A program made the translations under genes and the position numbers. Source: Rummeliibacillus suwonensis (GTDB lineage: Bacteria; Bacillota; Bacilli; Bacillales_A; Planococcaceae). Taken from it: a stretch of 64,000 bases of DNA. The stretch spans positions 2,045,078 through 2,109,077 of the forward strand of contig NZ_VCBL01000001.1 in assembly GCF_007896435.1 (NCBI RefSeq). The letters are read 5' to 3'. Of the stretch, positions 37,486 through 48,275 are shown piece by piece. Positions within the stretch are counted from its first letter, which is position 1; the number at the start of each line of letters is the position of its first letter. The notes beneath the pieces are model-generated. The model did not search any database and was not told the DNA's origin. It saw nothing but the letters and a program-made list of their open reading frames with translations.

Positions 37486-38304
37486 TTGAAACATCAAAAA
37501 GAATTATATAAAGAAGCCATGACCGTTTTAAAAGCAACAAGTCGTACTTTTTTTATCCCTATAACATTTTTAGAAAAAGAATTAAAAACTACCGTTGGAA
37601 CAGCCTATCTGTGTATGCGTGCCATTGATGAAATTGAAGATGACGAAAAATTACCGAATACTATAAAAGCCGAGTTATTACATGCGACGAGTCAATTATT
37701 ATTGAAACCTTTTGACCGTAATGCCTATTTGAAATTATTAGAACCCTATAGACATCAATTACCTGAAGTAACATTAAGACTAAGCGATTGGTTAGCTCTT
37801 TGCCCAGAAGGAATTCGAAATACTGTTGCTTCTTCAACAAGTGAGATGGCAGACGGTATGGCAAAGTGGGCATCGAAAGGTTGGCATATTCAGACAAAAG
37901 AAGATCTAGATGAATATACCTACTATGTTGCAGGTCTTGTCGGTACTATGCTTTCAGATATATGGCTTTGGGGAGCAGGTATTAAAACCGACCGCGAACT
38001 AGCAATTGGTTACGGTCGTGGATTACAAGCCGTAAATATTTTGCGTAATCAATCGGAAGATAAAGAGCGTGGAGTGCAATTTATTCCAGATGGTTGGACA
38101 CGCAATGACTTGTTCCAATATGCAGAAGAAAATTTAGCGAAAGCAGATCAATACAATAAAAGTATTTCAAAGCGAAGCATTTTAATGTTTTGTAAAATTC
38201 CTCTAGCATTAGCTCACAAAACACTTGATACGATGCGCAAGGGAAACAACAAAATGACACGTAAAGAAGTTGAACAAACGGTTGAAGAAATTACATCTGA
38301 ATGA
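37486..38304 (+). CDS. Squalene/phytoene synthase-like protein
   Basis: A 272-residue trans-isoprenyl synthase homologue. The first Asp-rich motif DEIEDD (48-53) is intact. The second, normally NxxRDxxED, reads NILRNQSED (184-192), with Asn188 in place of the first Asp. Mg2+-diphosphate binding at that site may therefore be changed. Bacillus YisP, another family member with an altered second motif, works as a farnesyl-diphosphate phosphatase rather than a synthase. No carotenoid or hopanoid genes are adjacent. The start is a TTG at 37486, six nt after CGGAGGAAG; the frame also opens at 37456, upstream of that site. Confidence 0.85.
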   Translation: MKHQKELYKEAMTVLKATSRTFFIPITFLEKELKTTVGTAYLCMRAIDEIEDDEKLPNTIKAELLHATSQLLLKPFDRNAYLKLLEPYRHQLPEVTLRLSDWLALCPEGIRNTVASSTSEMADGMAKWASKGWHIQTKEDLDEYTYYVAGLVGTMLSDIWLWGAGIKTDRELAIGYGRGLQAVNILRNQSEDKERGVQFIPDGWTRNDLFQYAEENLAKADQYNKSISKRSILMFCKIPLALAHKTLDTMRKGNNKMTRKEVEQTVEEITSE

Positions 38305-38349
38305 TTATGTCCCATTTTATCAAGATATAAAATCTTCTAAAACAAGCGA

Positions 38350-38390
38350 AAAGCAGTTGGAGCAGTAATCTTTCTCCAACCGCTTTTTTT
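38350..38390 (+). terminator. Rho-independent terminator
   Basis: The stem AAGCaGTTGGAG/CTCCAACcGCTT with seven U residues, directly behind the squalene/phytoene synthase-like gene. Confidence 0.85.
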
Positions 38391-38533
38391 CATTGGAATT
38401 TGTGATAGTTACAGAATCATAGGATATTGTTAACTTTTCCAACCAATCGATTACACTCGATATCATTATGACCACACTTTGAATCGCACTCAAAACCTGA
38501 ATCCACAATTTATTGTGGAGTAATCTCTCTGAT

Positions 38534-39004
38534 TTAATCACTCCCAGATGAAGGATAATGATTACTTGTCACATACTCGCATAGTCTACGAAAATGATTG
38601 ATAAATTGATCATCCGCTTCTTTTGTTCTTTTTTTAGGTCCCTTTGTTCGTCCACCTATTTGACGGATTTTTTGATTAATATGACGTGAATATAAAAGTT
38701 GATCGATATTATGAGCTGTGTACTGTAAGCCATTTTGATTCATCACATAGCCACCTTTAGCTAACACCATTGCGGCAAGTCCATAATCTTGAGTAATTGC
38801 AATATCTCCTTTTTGTATTTGATTGACTAATGCAAAATCAACCGCATCTGCCCCTTTAGATACCATTACGGTTTGTACCCCTTCTATTTCAAATTGATGT
38901 GAGGTATCACAAAAAATAATCACCTTCATTTGAAATTCTTTTGCAATTTGAATGATCTCTTTAACGACAGGACATCCGTCTGCATCTATACATATTTTTG
39001 ACAT
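38534..39004 (-). CDS. yqxD: YaiI/YqxD family protein (DUF188)
   Basis: A 156-residue PIN-like-fold protein of unknown function. Family marks are IDADGCPVVKE (6-16), VIIFCDTSH, GADAVDFAL, GDIAITQDYGLA and, near the C-terminus, IGGRTKGPKKRT. The Asp cluster resembles PIN nucleases, but no activity is established. The ATG follows AGGAGGTAAGACAG. It is convergent with the squalene/phytoene synthase-like gene. Confidence 0.92.
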   Translation of the reverse strand: MSKICIDADGCPVVKEIIQIAKEFQMKVIIFCDTSHQFEIEGVQTVMVSKGADAVDFALVNQIQKGDIAITQDYGLAAMVLAKGGYVMNQNGLQYTAHNIDQLLYSRHINQKIRQIGGRTKGPKKRTKEADDQFINHFRRLCEYVTSNHYPSSGSD

Positions 39005-39168
39005 CTGTCTTACCTCCTACATACTAACTTTTCTCAGTTTTAACCTAACATGAAAATGCTGAATTGTTACAATTTTATTGCTTTCAAGGTGAATTTTCTA
39101 TTAATTTTGTATTTTTATAATATTAATTGATTGTAAATTCACATAACTATGTCTAAAATACACTTATA

Positions 39169-40960
<1,792 letters not shown>

Positions 40961-41053
40961 TCAGTCTGTAACCTTTAGGCAAAGTATTGCACAGGTTTCA
41001 TTCGTTTAGTTTGCTAAAAACTTATACCAAAACATACTTCTGTTAGTAACTCT

Positions 41054-41097
41054 AAAAGCGCGAATGGGTGCTATTCACTCATTATTCGCGCTTTTTT
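41054..41097 (+). terminator. Terminator behind gdhA
   Basis: The stem AAAAGCGCGAAT/ATTCGCGCTTTT with a second inner pair GGGTG/CACTC and a U-tract. Confidence 0.88.
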
Positions 41098-41275
41098 CGA
41101 TGACGCTACATATTTATCCTGTTTTTTCTAATCAATACATCTGTTAAATTATATTCTACTCCAACGGAACTTTCACACTTTTAGAAAATGTTATACCTTG
41201 AATTAGCCAAGATAGAATAATCAATCACCTTAATCATCGTTAAGATCAGTTAAGTTCATATATGCCCTACTACAA

Positions 41276-41466
41276 TAAAGTGAAGCTTCCATCAGGGGTG
41301 GTTTTCTTCATCCCCCACTCTGAAATAGAGGAACGGAAGTGAAAAGCGCCCCGTCTTGTGGCAACACCTGAGTGACCAACATCTTGTTTGTTCGAACCAA
41401 TCGGGCTTTTACGGGCAGTTCATCCCCATGAGATGGGGGTCTTACTGCCTGTTAAAGCGGGATAAA
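41276..41466 (+). repeat. Structured repeat, copy J (P4 loop deleted)
   Basis: All parts are present, but the long P4 loop is gone: ATCCCCATgagATGGGGG is closed directly, and the outer stem ACGGGCAGT/ACTGCCTGT keeps pairing through a G-U. P1 is CAGGGGTGG/CCCCCACTCTG, partly decayed. The loss of a loop with the stem kept points to selection on structure. Confidence 0.85.
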
Positions 41467-41652
41467 TTTGTAATTGTCAGGTGTACTGATTATCTAATTT
41501 TGTCCATGAAAATAGGAAGAATACGTTGATTTCTGCTACGGCTTGCTCGTTTTGTCCTTTATCATATTGAGCTATCACTTAACTGGAATAATTTCTTTTA
41601 GTAGGTGTAAGGTGTAATTTCCAATTATAACTTCATACATTATCTGAAATAT

Positions 41653-41681
41653 TTTACTTTACAAAATATACGATTTATAAT
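41653..41681 (+). promoter_or_regulatory. Candidate promoter of pepF
   Basis: TTTACT (41653-41658), a 17-bp spacer and TATAAT (41676-41681). The start of transcription would fall near 41688, so the 5' UTR of about 185 nt is almost wholly repeat copy K. Between 41467 and 41652 I see no other feature. Confidence 0.55.
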
Positions 41682-41703
41682 GAAAATAATTCGTGCTACG
41701 TAA

Positions 41704-41859
41704 TAAAGTGAAGCTTCCATCAGTGGGGGTTTTCTTCATCCCCCACTGATAGTTAGCTAAACCAATCGGACTTATACGGGCAGTTCATCCCCCATCTATC
41801 TTTCTCGTTTCTCTCTATATCTTGAGATGGGGTCTTACTGCCCGTTAAAGCGGGATAAA
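41704..41859 (+). repeat. Structured repeat, copy K (P2/P3 deleted), in the pepF 5' UTR
   Basis: P1 is CAGTGGGGG/CCCCCACTG, then a direct jump to CTAAACCAATCGGACTTATA and a full P4 ACGGGCAGT/ACTGCCCGT. The tail CCCGTTAAAGCGGGATAAAA runs straight into the GGAGGG of pepF. The same internal deletion is seen in copy M. Confidence 0.88.
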
Positions 41860-41873
41860 AGGAGGGCTTTTAC

Positions 41874-43688
41874 TTGATCGATCATGTACTAAAACGGAAA
41901 GATATTCCTGTTGCTGAAACTTGGGATTTAACAGATCTTGTATTAAATGAAGAGGCATATAATGAGGGAATCCAACAAATCATTGAAGATGCGAAAACAT
42001 TCAATGACAAATATCAAGGCCATATTACTGATGCACAACAGATTGTCAATGTCATCACGGACTATGAAGCTTTAATCACATCTATAATCCCATATGATGC
42101 ATTTATGTCCCTAGACCTTGAAACAGATCAAACAAATGATGCTGCACAAATTCGTGCAAGTAAATTTGGTACAGTTTCCTCCCAAATCGCTAGTTTAGTA
42201 TCATTTGTGCACAGCGAAATTCTACAATTACCTGTAGAATCATTAGAAGAAGCTATTAAACTGGCACCGACTTATACACATTACATCAAACGCTTGATCA
42301 CAAAAAAAGCTCATCAATTGCATCCAGAAGTGGAAAAAACGTTAGCCGCACTTGGCTCTACATTTGATGCGCCATATGGTTTATACAATACAACCAAATT
42401 AGTAGATATGAAATTTGAAAATTTCACTGTCGGTGATAAAAGCTATCCGCTTAGCTACAATCTTTTTGAAGGTGATTGGGAATTAGAATCCGATACTGCC
42501 ATACGTCGTGAAGCCTTTAAAGCTTTTTCTAAAAAGTTGGCAGACTATCAACATACAACGGCGAAAACGTATAACACGCATGTACAAACTGAGAAAACAA
42601 TTGCTACTTTACGTGGTTATGAATCTGTCATTGATTATTTGCTATTTGATCAAGAAGTGGACCGTGATTTATATAATCGTCAAATTGATATCATTATGAA
42701 AGAATTAGCACCGCATATGCGTCGTTATGCAAAACTTCTTCAAAGGGAACACGGTTTAGACAAAATTACTTTTGCCGATTTAAAAATTTCACTTGATCCA
42801 GATTATGAACCATCTGTCACAATTGAAGAATCACGCAACTATATGAAAAAGGCTCTGGGTGTCATGGGAGAAGACTATTTAGAAATGATCGATAGTGCAT
42901 TTGATGATCGCTGGATTGACTTTGCTAATAATGAAGGAAAATCTACGGGTGCGTTTTGTTCTAGCCCATACGGATCTCATTCTTATATTTTAATTTCTTG
43001 GACACAACGAATGAATGAAGTATTCGTATTAGCACATGAACTTGGTCACGCAGGTCATTTTAGAAATGCGCATAAATATCAATCATATTTTAACAGCGAA
43101 GCTTCTACGTATTTTGTAGAATCTCCATCCACTATGAATGAGATGTTGATGGCCAATTATTTACTAGAACATTCAGATGATCCCCGTTTTAAACGTTGGG
43201 TTATTTCAACAATTGTTGCTCGTACTTACTACCATAACTTTGTTACACATCTGTTAGAGGCTGCTTATCAACGCAAAGTATATGAACTCATAGATGCTGG
43301 CGAAAGTGTCAACGCAACGATTCTAAACCATTTAAAACGTTCTGTTTTAGAGGAATTCTGGGGAGAAGATGTAGAGATAAATGAAGGGGCTGAATTGACT
43401 TGGATGCGTCAGCCACATTACTACATGGGCTTATATCCTTATACGTATAGTGCCGGTCTTACTATTTCTACTCAAGTATCACAACGGATTTTACATGAAG
43501 GTCAAACTGCTGTAGATGATTGGCTAAAAGTACTGCAAGCAGGCGGTACGAAAACACCTGTCGAATTAGCACAAATGGCTGGCGTTGACATTTCAACGGA
43601 TAAACCTCTTCAAGATACAATTGCTTTTATCGGCACATTGATCGATCAATTAGAAGAGTTGACTGAAGAAATTTATCAAGCCAAATAG
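41874..43688 (+). CDS. pepF: Oligoendopeptidase F (M3B)
   Basis: A 604-residue cytosolic zinc metallopeptidase that degrades medium-size peptides. The HEXXH motif is H388-E-L-G-H392 in VLAHELGHAGH; the third zinc ligand is the Glu of NSEASTYFVESPSTMNE. The start is a TTG at 41874, seven nt behind GGAGGG, and no closer ATG fits. The length is normal. The transcript leader consists mostly of structured repeat K, so expression could depend on how that element folds. A bidirectional terminator follows. Confidence 0.95.
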   Translation: MIDHVLKRKDIPVAETWDLTDLVLNEEAYNEGIQQIIEDAKTFNDKYQGHITDAQQIVNVITDYEALITSIIPYDAFMSLDLETDQTNDAAQIRASKFGTVSSQIASLVSFVHSEILQLPVESLEEAIKLAPTYTHYIKRLITKKAHQLHPEVEKTLAALGSTFDAPYGLYNTTKLVDMKFENFTVGDKSYPLSYNLFEGDWELESDTAIRREAFKAFSKKLADYQHTTAKTYNTHVQTEKTIATLRGYESVIDYLLFDQEVDRDLYNRQIDIIMKELAPHMRRYAKLLQREHGLDKITFADLKISLDPDYEPSVTIEESRNYMKKALGVMGEDYLEMIDSAFDDRWIDFANNEGKSTGAFCSSPYGSHSYILISWTQRMNEVFVLAHELGHAGHFRNAHKYQSYFNSEASTYFVESPSTMNEMLMANYLLEHSDDPRFKRWVISTIVARTYYHNFVTHLLEAAYQRKVYELIDAGESVNATILNHLKRSVLEEFWGEDVEINEGAELTWMRQPHYYMGLYPYTYSAGLTISTQVSQRILHEGQTAVDDWLKVLQAGGTKTPVELAQMAGVDISTDKPLQDTIAFIGTLIDQLEELTEEIYQAK

Positions 43689-43735
43689 TAAGTCCTATCT
43701 TGTCCTAAAAAATACTGTGAACAAAATCGGTCATC

Positions 43736-43777
43736 AAAAAAGTACAATTCAAAGATCCATTTGAATTGTACTTTTTT
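43736..43777. terminator. Bidirectional terminator between pepF and the TerC gene
   Basis: A perfect 18-bp stem AAAAAAGTACAATTCAAA/TTTGAATTGTACTTTTTT, placed between convergent genes. Confidence 0.92.
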
Positions 43778-43822
43778 TACCTTTAGAACATTTTTGTTTT
43801 CTTTCGCTAAATACTATACTTA

Positions 43823-44500
43823 CTACTTCTTGGTGATATTTCGTACTTGGCGGTTTTTAGTCCATAAACCAACAATCATTAACAATACCACGCTGACGAT
43901 CGGTATAATATGTTCCATCATTGGGAATGTAAAGTCAACAAGTCGATGTCCATACTTATCGTCCACGATCATGGTTCCTGCAGTATAGGCAATCAATAGC
44001 GCGCCAACCCAAATAAGAATCGGAAATTTTTCCATTAATTTAATAATAATTTGGCTACCGAATATAATCAAAGGGATACTAACTAGTAAACCTAGTGCTA
44101 CAAGTCCAATATGACCATTCGCAACACCTGCAATTGCTAAGACATTATCTAAACTCATGACAAAGTCTGCAACTATAATGGTGCGAACTGCGGTAAATAA
44201 GCTACTACTACTTTTAACATCTGGATCACCTTCACCAGATCTTAGCAAGTCAAATGCAATATAGAATAACAATAAACCACCGACAACTTTGACAAATGGT
44301 ATTTCTAAAAGCCAAACTGCTATAAAAGTTAAAAGAACTCGTAAAATAATAGCACCAGCTGTACCAAGAAGAATAGCCTTTTTACGTTGACTTTTTGCTA
44401 AATTGCGGCAAGCAAGAGCAATAACAACTGCATTATCCCCACTTAATACGATATCTAACAAAATAATTGAAGCTATTTTTGCTAGGAATTCTGCTTCCAT
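43823..44500 (-). CDS. TerC family membrane protein (YjbE-like)
   Basis: A 225-residue integral membrane protein with about seven helices. The paired TerC motifs are LDIVLSGDNAVVIALA (about 15-30) and ADFVMSLDNVLAIAGV (about 112-127), with the metal-binding Asp residues. TerC proteins YkoY/YceF (MeeY/MeeF) load Mn2+ to secreted enzymes or export it in Bacillus; a role in Mn2+ export is inferred. The ATG follows AGTAGGAGAAGAA. No yybP-ykoY riboswitch is visible upstream. Confidence 0.9.
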   Translation of the reverse strand: MEAEFLAKIASIILLDIVLSGDNAVVIALACRNLAKSQRKKAILLGTAGAIILRVLLTFIAVWLLEIPFVKVVGGLLLFYIAFDLLRSGEGDPDVKSSSSLFTAVRTIIVADFVMSLDNVLAIAGVANGHIGLVALGLLVSIPLIIFGSQIIIKLMEKFPILIWVGALLIAYTAGTMIVDDKYGHRLVDFTFPMMEHIIPIVSVVLLMIVGLWTKNRQVRNITKK

Positions 44501-44598
44501 TTCTTCTCCTACTTTCTAAAGTCCTATCCTTGTACTATTCTACTCTTTTCCTCTAAAATGAAAAAGGGAAAACTATTTTTTAGAAAAAAATTTGTGAT

Positions 44599-44790
44599 TG
44601 AATCCATTTCATAATGCAAAATTCAGATAAGAAATGCGAACGCTGAATAAGCCTCCTTGAACTAACACCGCACGAAGGAAATGCGCATGCATTTTCGAGG
44701 AGCCGCCGTCTTCCGCTCCACAACTATCAAAATTAGTGATGATTAAATATTCGCATTTTTAAAGAAGAAAATGATTTATGAAATTGATTT
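44599..44790. repeat. MITE-like element, copy 3 (internally deleted)
   Basis: A 192-bp copy with inverted ends (TTGAATCCATTTCATAATGC at the left, and AAATCAATTTCATAAATCAT on the complement of the right). It holds only one half of the inner hairpin of copy 1, in reverse orientation (GCCGTCTTCCGCTCCACAAC, TATCAAAATTAGTGATGATT). Confidence 0.75.
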
Positions 44791-45313
44791 GATTGTATAT
44801 TTATACTTTTTCTTTTATTTAATCAGTTTACGATTCACGTTTGCTTTTTATTCTTCATTACCTATAACTTTCTGAATCGTATAATAAATCTGTTGATTAA
44901 ATTCAGGTCAAATAAGTATCCATCTTCAAGATTTTGTTTGTGAATCTTACTGGATAGAAACTACTTTCCATAGGCAAATAAAGAGTGACCCATTATTTTA
45001 TTTGAACTATTGATTGAGTAACTTGTATATCTTAAAAGTTGATGAAAACTTGACGATCTTAAAGCAGATAGAGTGGGGTCACACGATAGTTTCTTTCGTC
45101 CACAAGTCCGCCACATTAATTGGAACAATCTTTTTTATGGGCAGCAGGAACTCATTCTCAGCTTATTTACCTACTTATAGTGAAGCTGTTGGTCTTACTA
45201 CCTGGTTAATACGAGAGGAAGAGGTTGAAGCATAACGGAACAAACACACTTTATAAATCCTAGCTTTCAAATAATGTCCTTCAAATCAATTGTTTAATTA
45301 TTCTTTCTCCATA
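44791..45313. other. Intergenic stretch without a supported gene
   Basis: AT-rich sequence. The only longer plus-strand frame (45014-45235, 73 codons) has no ribosome binding site and no recognisable content. I see no hairpin, repeat or promoter that I would defend. Confidence 0.5.
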
Positions 45314-45499
45314 TTATTTATTATGTTTATGTTGTGTTAAAACTACAATTTTATAAGAGGTTGCTACTGCATAACCTATTAGAACAATATATAAGAAATA
45401 TCTTTGCATTTGATTGAGAAAGATAATATACGTAATACATATCACTAATATCGTATACATGAATAGATCAAACCAAATTTGACGTTCTTTATCTTCCAT
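45314..45499 (-). CDS. Small membrane protein of unknown function
   Basis: A 61-residue protein with a charged N-terminus (MEDKERQIWF), two membrane helices (about 11-28 and 33-50) and a Lys/His tail. The ATG follows GGAAGGTGATTTGTC, a good ribosome binding site, which is the main reason for calling it. Family not recognised. Confidence 0.65.
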   Translation of the reverse strand: MEDKERQIWFDLFMYTILVICITYIIFLNQMQRYFLYIVLIGYAVATSYKIVVLTQHKHNK

Positions 45500-45664
45500 G
45501 ACAAATCACCTTCCGCAAAAGGATTCATTATTCATAGCTATACCTGATAAATTCGACAATATGCATTCAAATTTCCTCTTAATAATAAGCATTTTTAGAT
45601 TTTATACATAATCTTCATATATACTTAATATAACATTAACATTTTCCAATGGAGGAGTGTTTTG

Positions 45665-46633
45665 ATGAAACCAAAACTTTTAATTATACGCGATATCAAA
45701 AGGGATATCATCAACAAATTAGCTGAGCATTTTGAAATTGATTACCAACCTTCGTGCTCAAGAAAACAATTACTGAAGTCGCTACAAGGAGCTTATGCTT
45801 TACTAAACTATGGGATAAAAATAGATGAAGAACTCATTCAACATGCTCCTAATTTAAAGCTTGTTAGCAATATCAGTGTTGGATATGATAATTTTGATAC
45901 GAATGCCATGAAAAAGGCTGGAATTATCGGGACACATACTCCCTATATTTTAAATGATAGTGTTGTAGATTTAACATTTGGTCTTATGCTAAGTGCTGCT
46001 AGAAGGATTAGCGAACTTGATGCCAAGATCAAAAAGGGACTCTGGACAGTAAAAGATGATGTAAATTATTACGGATTAAATGTTCATCACAAAAAATTAG
46101 GTATTATCGGTATGGGACGTATCGGCGAAGATTTAGCTAGACGTGCAAAACTAGGCTTTTTAATGGATGTTAGCTATTATAATCGTCGAGAAAAACCTGA
46201 ATTAGAAGAACAACATATCTATTGGAAACCTTTAGAAAAATTACTCGCGGAATCTGATTTTATTGTTATGCTGACACCACTCACTGCGGAAACCAAAAAT
46301 ATGATCGATGCATCGAAATTTAAACAAATGAAAAATACCTCTGTATTTATTAATATGTCGAGGGGTGCAACTGTAGACGAAAAAGCTATGTACCTTGCAC
46401 TGAAAAATAAAGAAATTTATGCAGCCGCTTCAGATGTATTTGTTCAAGAACCCATTAATACGGATAATCCTTTACTCCAATTAGAGAATTTTACGGCAGC
46501 ACCCCATATCGGTTCCGCAATCTATGAGACAAGAGATGACATGGCGCAACTCGCTGCTGAAAACATTATTGAAGTGTTGATCCATGGAAAAAGGCAAAAT
46601 GTAGTACCTGAATTACAGATACTTTTAAAATAA
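45665..46633 (+). CDS. D-2-hydroxyacid dehydrogenase (GhrB/YvcT-like)
   Basis: A 322-residue NAD(P)-dependent reductase of the glyoxylate/hydroxypyruvate/2-ketogluconate group. The nucleotide fold is GIIGMGRIGEDLARRA (about 148-163), NMSRGATVDEKA carries the catalytic Arg, and the Glu is in FVQEPI and the His in PHIGSAIYETR. ATG 45665 lies nine nt after GGAGG. The stop TAA (46631-46633) is provided by repeat copy L. The substrate cannot be told from sequence. Confidence 0.92.
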   Translation: MKPKLLIIRDIKRDIINKLAEHFEIDYQPSCSRKQLLKSLQGAYALLNYGIKIDEELIQHAPNLKLVSNISVGYDNFDTNAMKKAGIIGTHTPYILNDSVVDLTFGLMLSAARRISELDAKIKKGLWTVKDDVNYYGLNVHHKKLGIIGMGRIGEDLARRAKLGFLMDVSYYNRREKPELEEQHIYWKPLEKLLAESDFIVMLTPLTAETKNMIDASKFKQMKNTSVFINMSRGATVDEKAMYLALKNKEIYAAASDVFVQEPINTDNPLLQLENFTAAPHIGSAIYETRDDMAQLAAENIIEVLIHGKRQNVVPELQILLK

Positions 46634-46846
46634 AGTGAAACTTCCATCCGTGGGGGTTTTCTTCATCCCCCACTGAACTAGAGGAACTCAGGTTAAAGGC
46701 ACCACGTCCTGTGGCAACACCTGAGGGACCAACATCTTGTTGACCCGAACCAATCGGACTTTTACGGGCAGTTCTTCCCATACCTATCTTTCTTATTTCT
46801 CTCTAAATTTTGAGATGGGATCTTACTGCCCGTTAACGCGGGATAA
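46631..46846 (+). repeat. Structured dispersed repeat, copy L (full length)
   Basis: Its first three bases are the dehydrogenase stop codon. P1 (CCGTGGGGG/CCCCCACTG), P2 CTCAGGT/ACCTGAG, P4 ACGGGCAGT/ACTGCCCGT and a perfect tail CCCGTTAACGCGGG are present. It acts as the 3' UTR of the gene. Confidence 0.9.
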
Positions 46847-46980
46847 TTTCAATATTCATCATCAAAATTGTCTAACTATAGCTATCGGCCTCTTTGTTTT
46901 AAACAACATCAAATTGTATTGTATACTTATTAGGAAAGACATATTGTTCATAAGATTTTTAGACAAAGGATGTAACCATA

Positions 46981-47220
46981 ATGGATGTAAATAAAAACTC
47001 AGGTAAAAACCCTAGTGTACTTACTGAAGATGAATTAGCTGTCTATGAATTTGCGCTTCGAGATGAATTTAATGGGATGCATATTCCTCCAGAAAAGCAG
47101 GAATATTATCTTGAAAAAATCCTCAAAGCAGATGAAGAAGGCATATTGCATCTAAGAAAAAAGGGCGCCATTGCGATTTCTAGAGAAGTTGTCAATGAAG
47201 GAAATATATTCGGAGCATAA
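46981..47220 (+). CDS. Small acidic protein of unknown function
   Basis: A 79-residue soluble helical protein (LTEDELAVYEFALRDEFNGM, KQEYYLEKILKADEEGIL). I do not recognise it. The ATG at 46981 lies ten nt behind AAAGGA. Repeat copy M starts 39 bp behind the stop. Confidence 0.6.
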   Translation: MDVNKNSGKNPSVLTEDELAVYEFALRDEFNGMHIPPEKQEYYLEKILKADEEGILHLRKKGAIAISREVVNEGNIFGA

Positions 47221-47258
47221 TGAATAGTTATTTTAAAGAAAGGTATCTGTACTACTAA

Positions 47259-47418
47259 TAAAGTGAAGCTTCCATCAGTGGGGGTTTTCTTCATCCCCCA
47301 CTGATGGTGAGCTGAACCAATCGGACTTTTACGGGCAGTTGTTCCCCCATCTATCCTTTCTATTTCTCTCTAAATCTTGAGATGGAGGTTCTTTACTGCC
47401 CGTTAAAGCGGGATGAAA
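47259..47418 (+). repeat. Structured repeat, copy M (P2/P3 deleted)
   Basis: P1 is CATCAGTGGGGG/CCCCCACTGATG, followed by GAGCTGAACCAATCGGACTT and P4 ACGGGCAGT/ACTGCCCGT. It has the same deletion end points as copy K, so the short form is a regular sub-type and not random decay. Confidence 0.88.
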
Positions 47419-47552
47419 GTGATACATCGACCTTTCTTATGTTTAGTTCTTATAATCATTCTCTACTCAATCTTTTGACGATTGAGAAAACGTTAGGATC
47501 CTAAAACGATCATACAGATTCTTTTTATCTGTATAGCGCTGCGTCATTGTTA

Positions 47553-48197
47553 TCATATCGTGGAAAATGCGATGAAGAACAATACACCAAACGTTAGACA
47601 AACTATTAATAGTAAAAATGTTGGGATGAAAATCGTAAAAAATGCTTTCCAATTTGAAAATCGATGTGCAACTGCCACTCCAGCGACATTAATAACAAAT
47701 GTCCAAACTGAAATAATGATAGCTATAAGAAATGAAATAGTTGAAATTCCTATCATAACATTTGAAGTTACATAGTCTGTATCAAAAAAAGTTTGTGGTG
47801 AATTGGCCATCCACATAATCATAAATGGTGTAATCGTGATAGTTGGTATAAATAATGCACTTTTCACTCTTAAAATATCTTCAAAGCTACCTTTGCCTCC
47901 AAAGATTTTACCAACAAGCCAGGTAACAACCGTGCTTATTAATACAGTAAATATACCTATAAAAGGTCCCGATAAAATACAAGCCGTCAGCAATAGCCAT
48001 GTGGCATAGAAAGGATACAGCTTTGTGTCTTCTAAACACATAATGCTACTTGCTATACCGCCTAGTAAAATAAGGAAAATTGTATATGTCCATTTTTTTT
48101 GATTGATTAAATATTGAGCAGTCCTTTTGGGATGCCACCATATTGAAAAAAATGGTTGGATTTCATACTCGTGATGGTGATCTTGAGGTAAATTCAT
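47553..48197 (-). CDS. Yip1-domain membrane protein
   Basis: A 214-residue protein. An N-terminal soluble part of about 35 residues contains FFSIWWHPKRTAQYLI, the typical entry of bacterial Yip1 proteins. Five membrane helices follow. The role of bacterial Yip1 proteins is unknown. The ATG at 48197 has AAAGGAGAG about 12 nt upstream. It may be cotranscribed with the 100-residue gene at 48276. Confidence 0.8.
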   Translation of the reverse strand: MNLPQDHHHEYEIQPFFSIWWHPKRTAQYLINQKKWTYTIFLILLGGIASSIMCLEDTKLYPFYATWLLLTACILSGPFIGIFTVLISTVVTWLVGKIFGGKGSFEDILRVKSALFIPTITITPFMIMWMANSPQTFFDTDYVTSNVMIGISTISFLIAIIISVWTFVINVAGVAVAHRFSNWKAFFTIFIPTFLLLIVCLTFGVLFFIAFSTI

Positions 48198-48275
48198 TAA
48201 ATCTTTAATCTCTCCTTTTAGTATAATCTATCATTTAACGAAAATAATCTGCGACCATGAGCTTTTAGATTAAAT

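Noticed and set aside
38320-38541. 73-codon minus-strand frame between the squalene synthase-like and yqxD genes
   Set aside because: It is read through the antisense of a clear terminator hairpin and has no ribosome binding site.
44501-44598. Manganese (yybP-ykoY) riboswitch upstream of the TerC gene
   Set aside because: Too little sequence before the MITE and no conserved aptamer blocks.
45014-45235. 73-codon plus-strand reading frame
   Set aside because: No ribosome binding site, no recognisable content, and set in AT-rich intergenic sequence.
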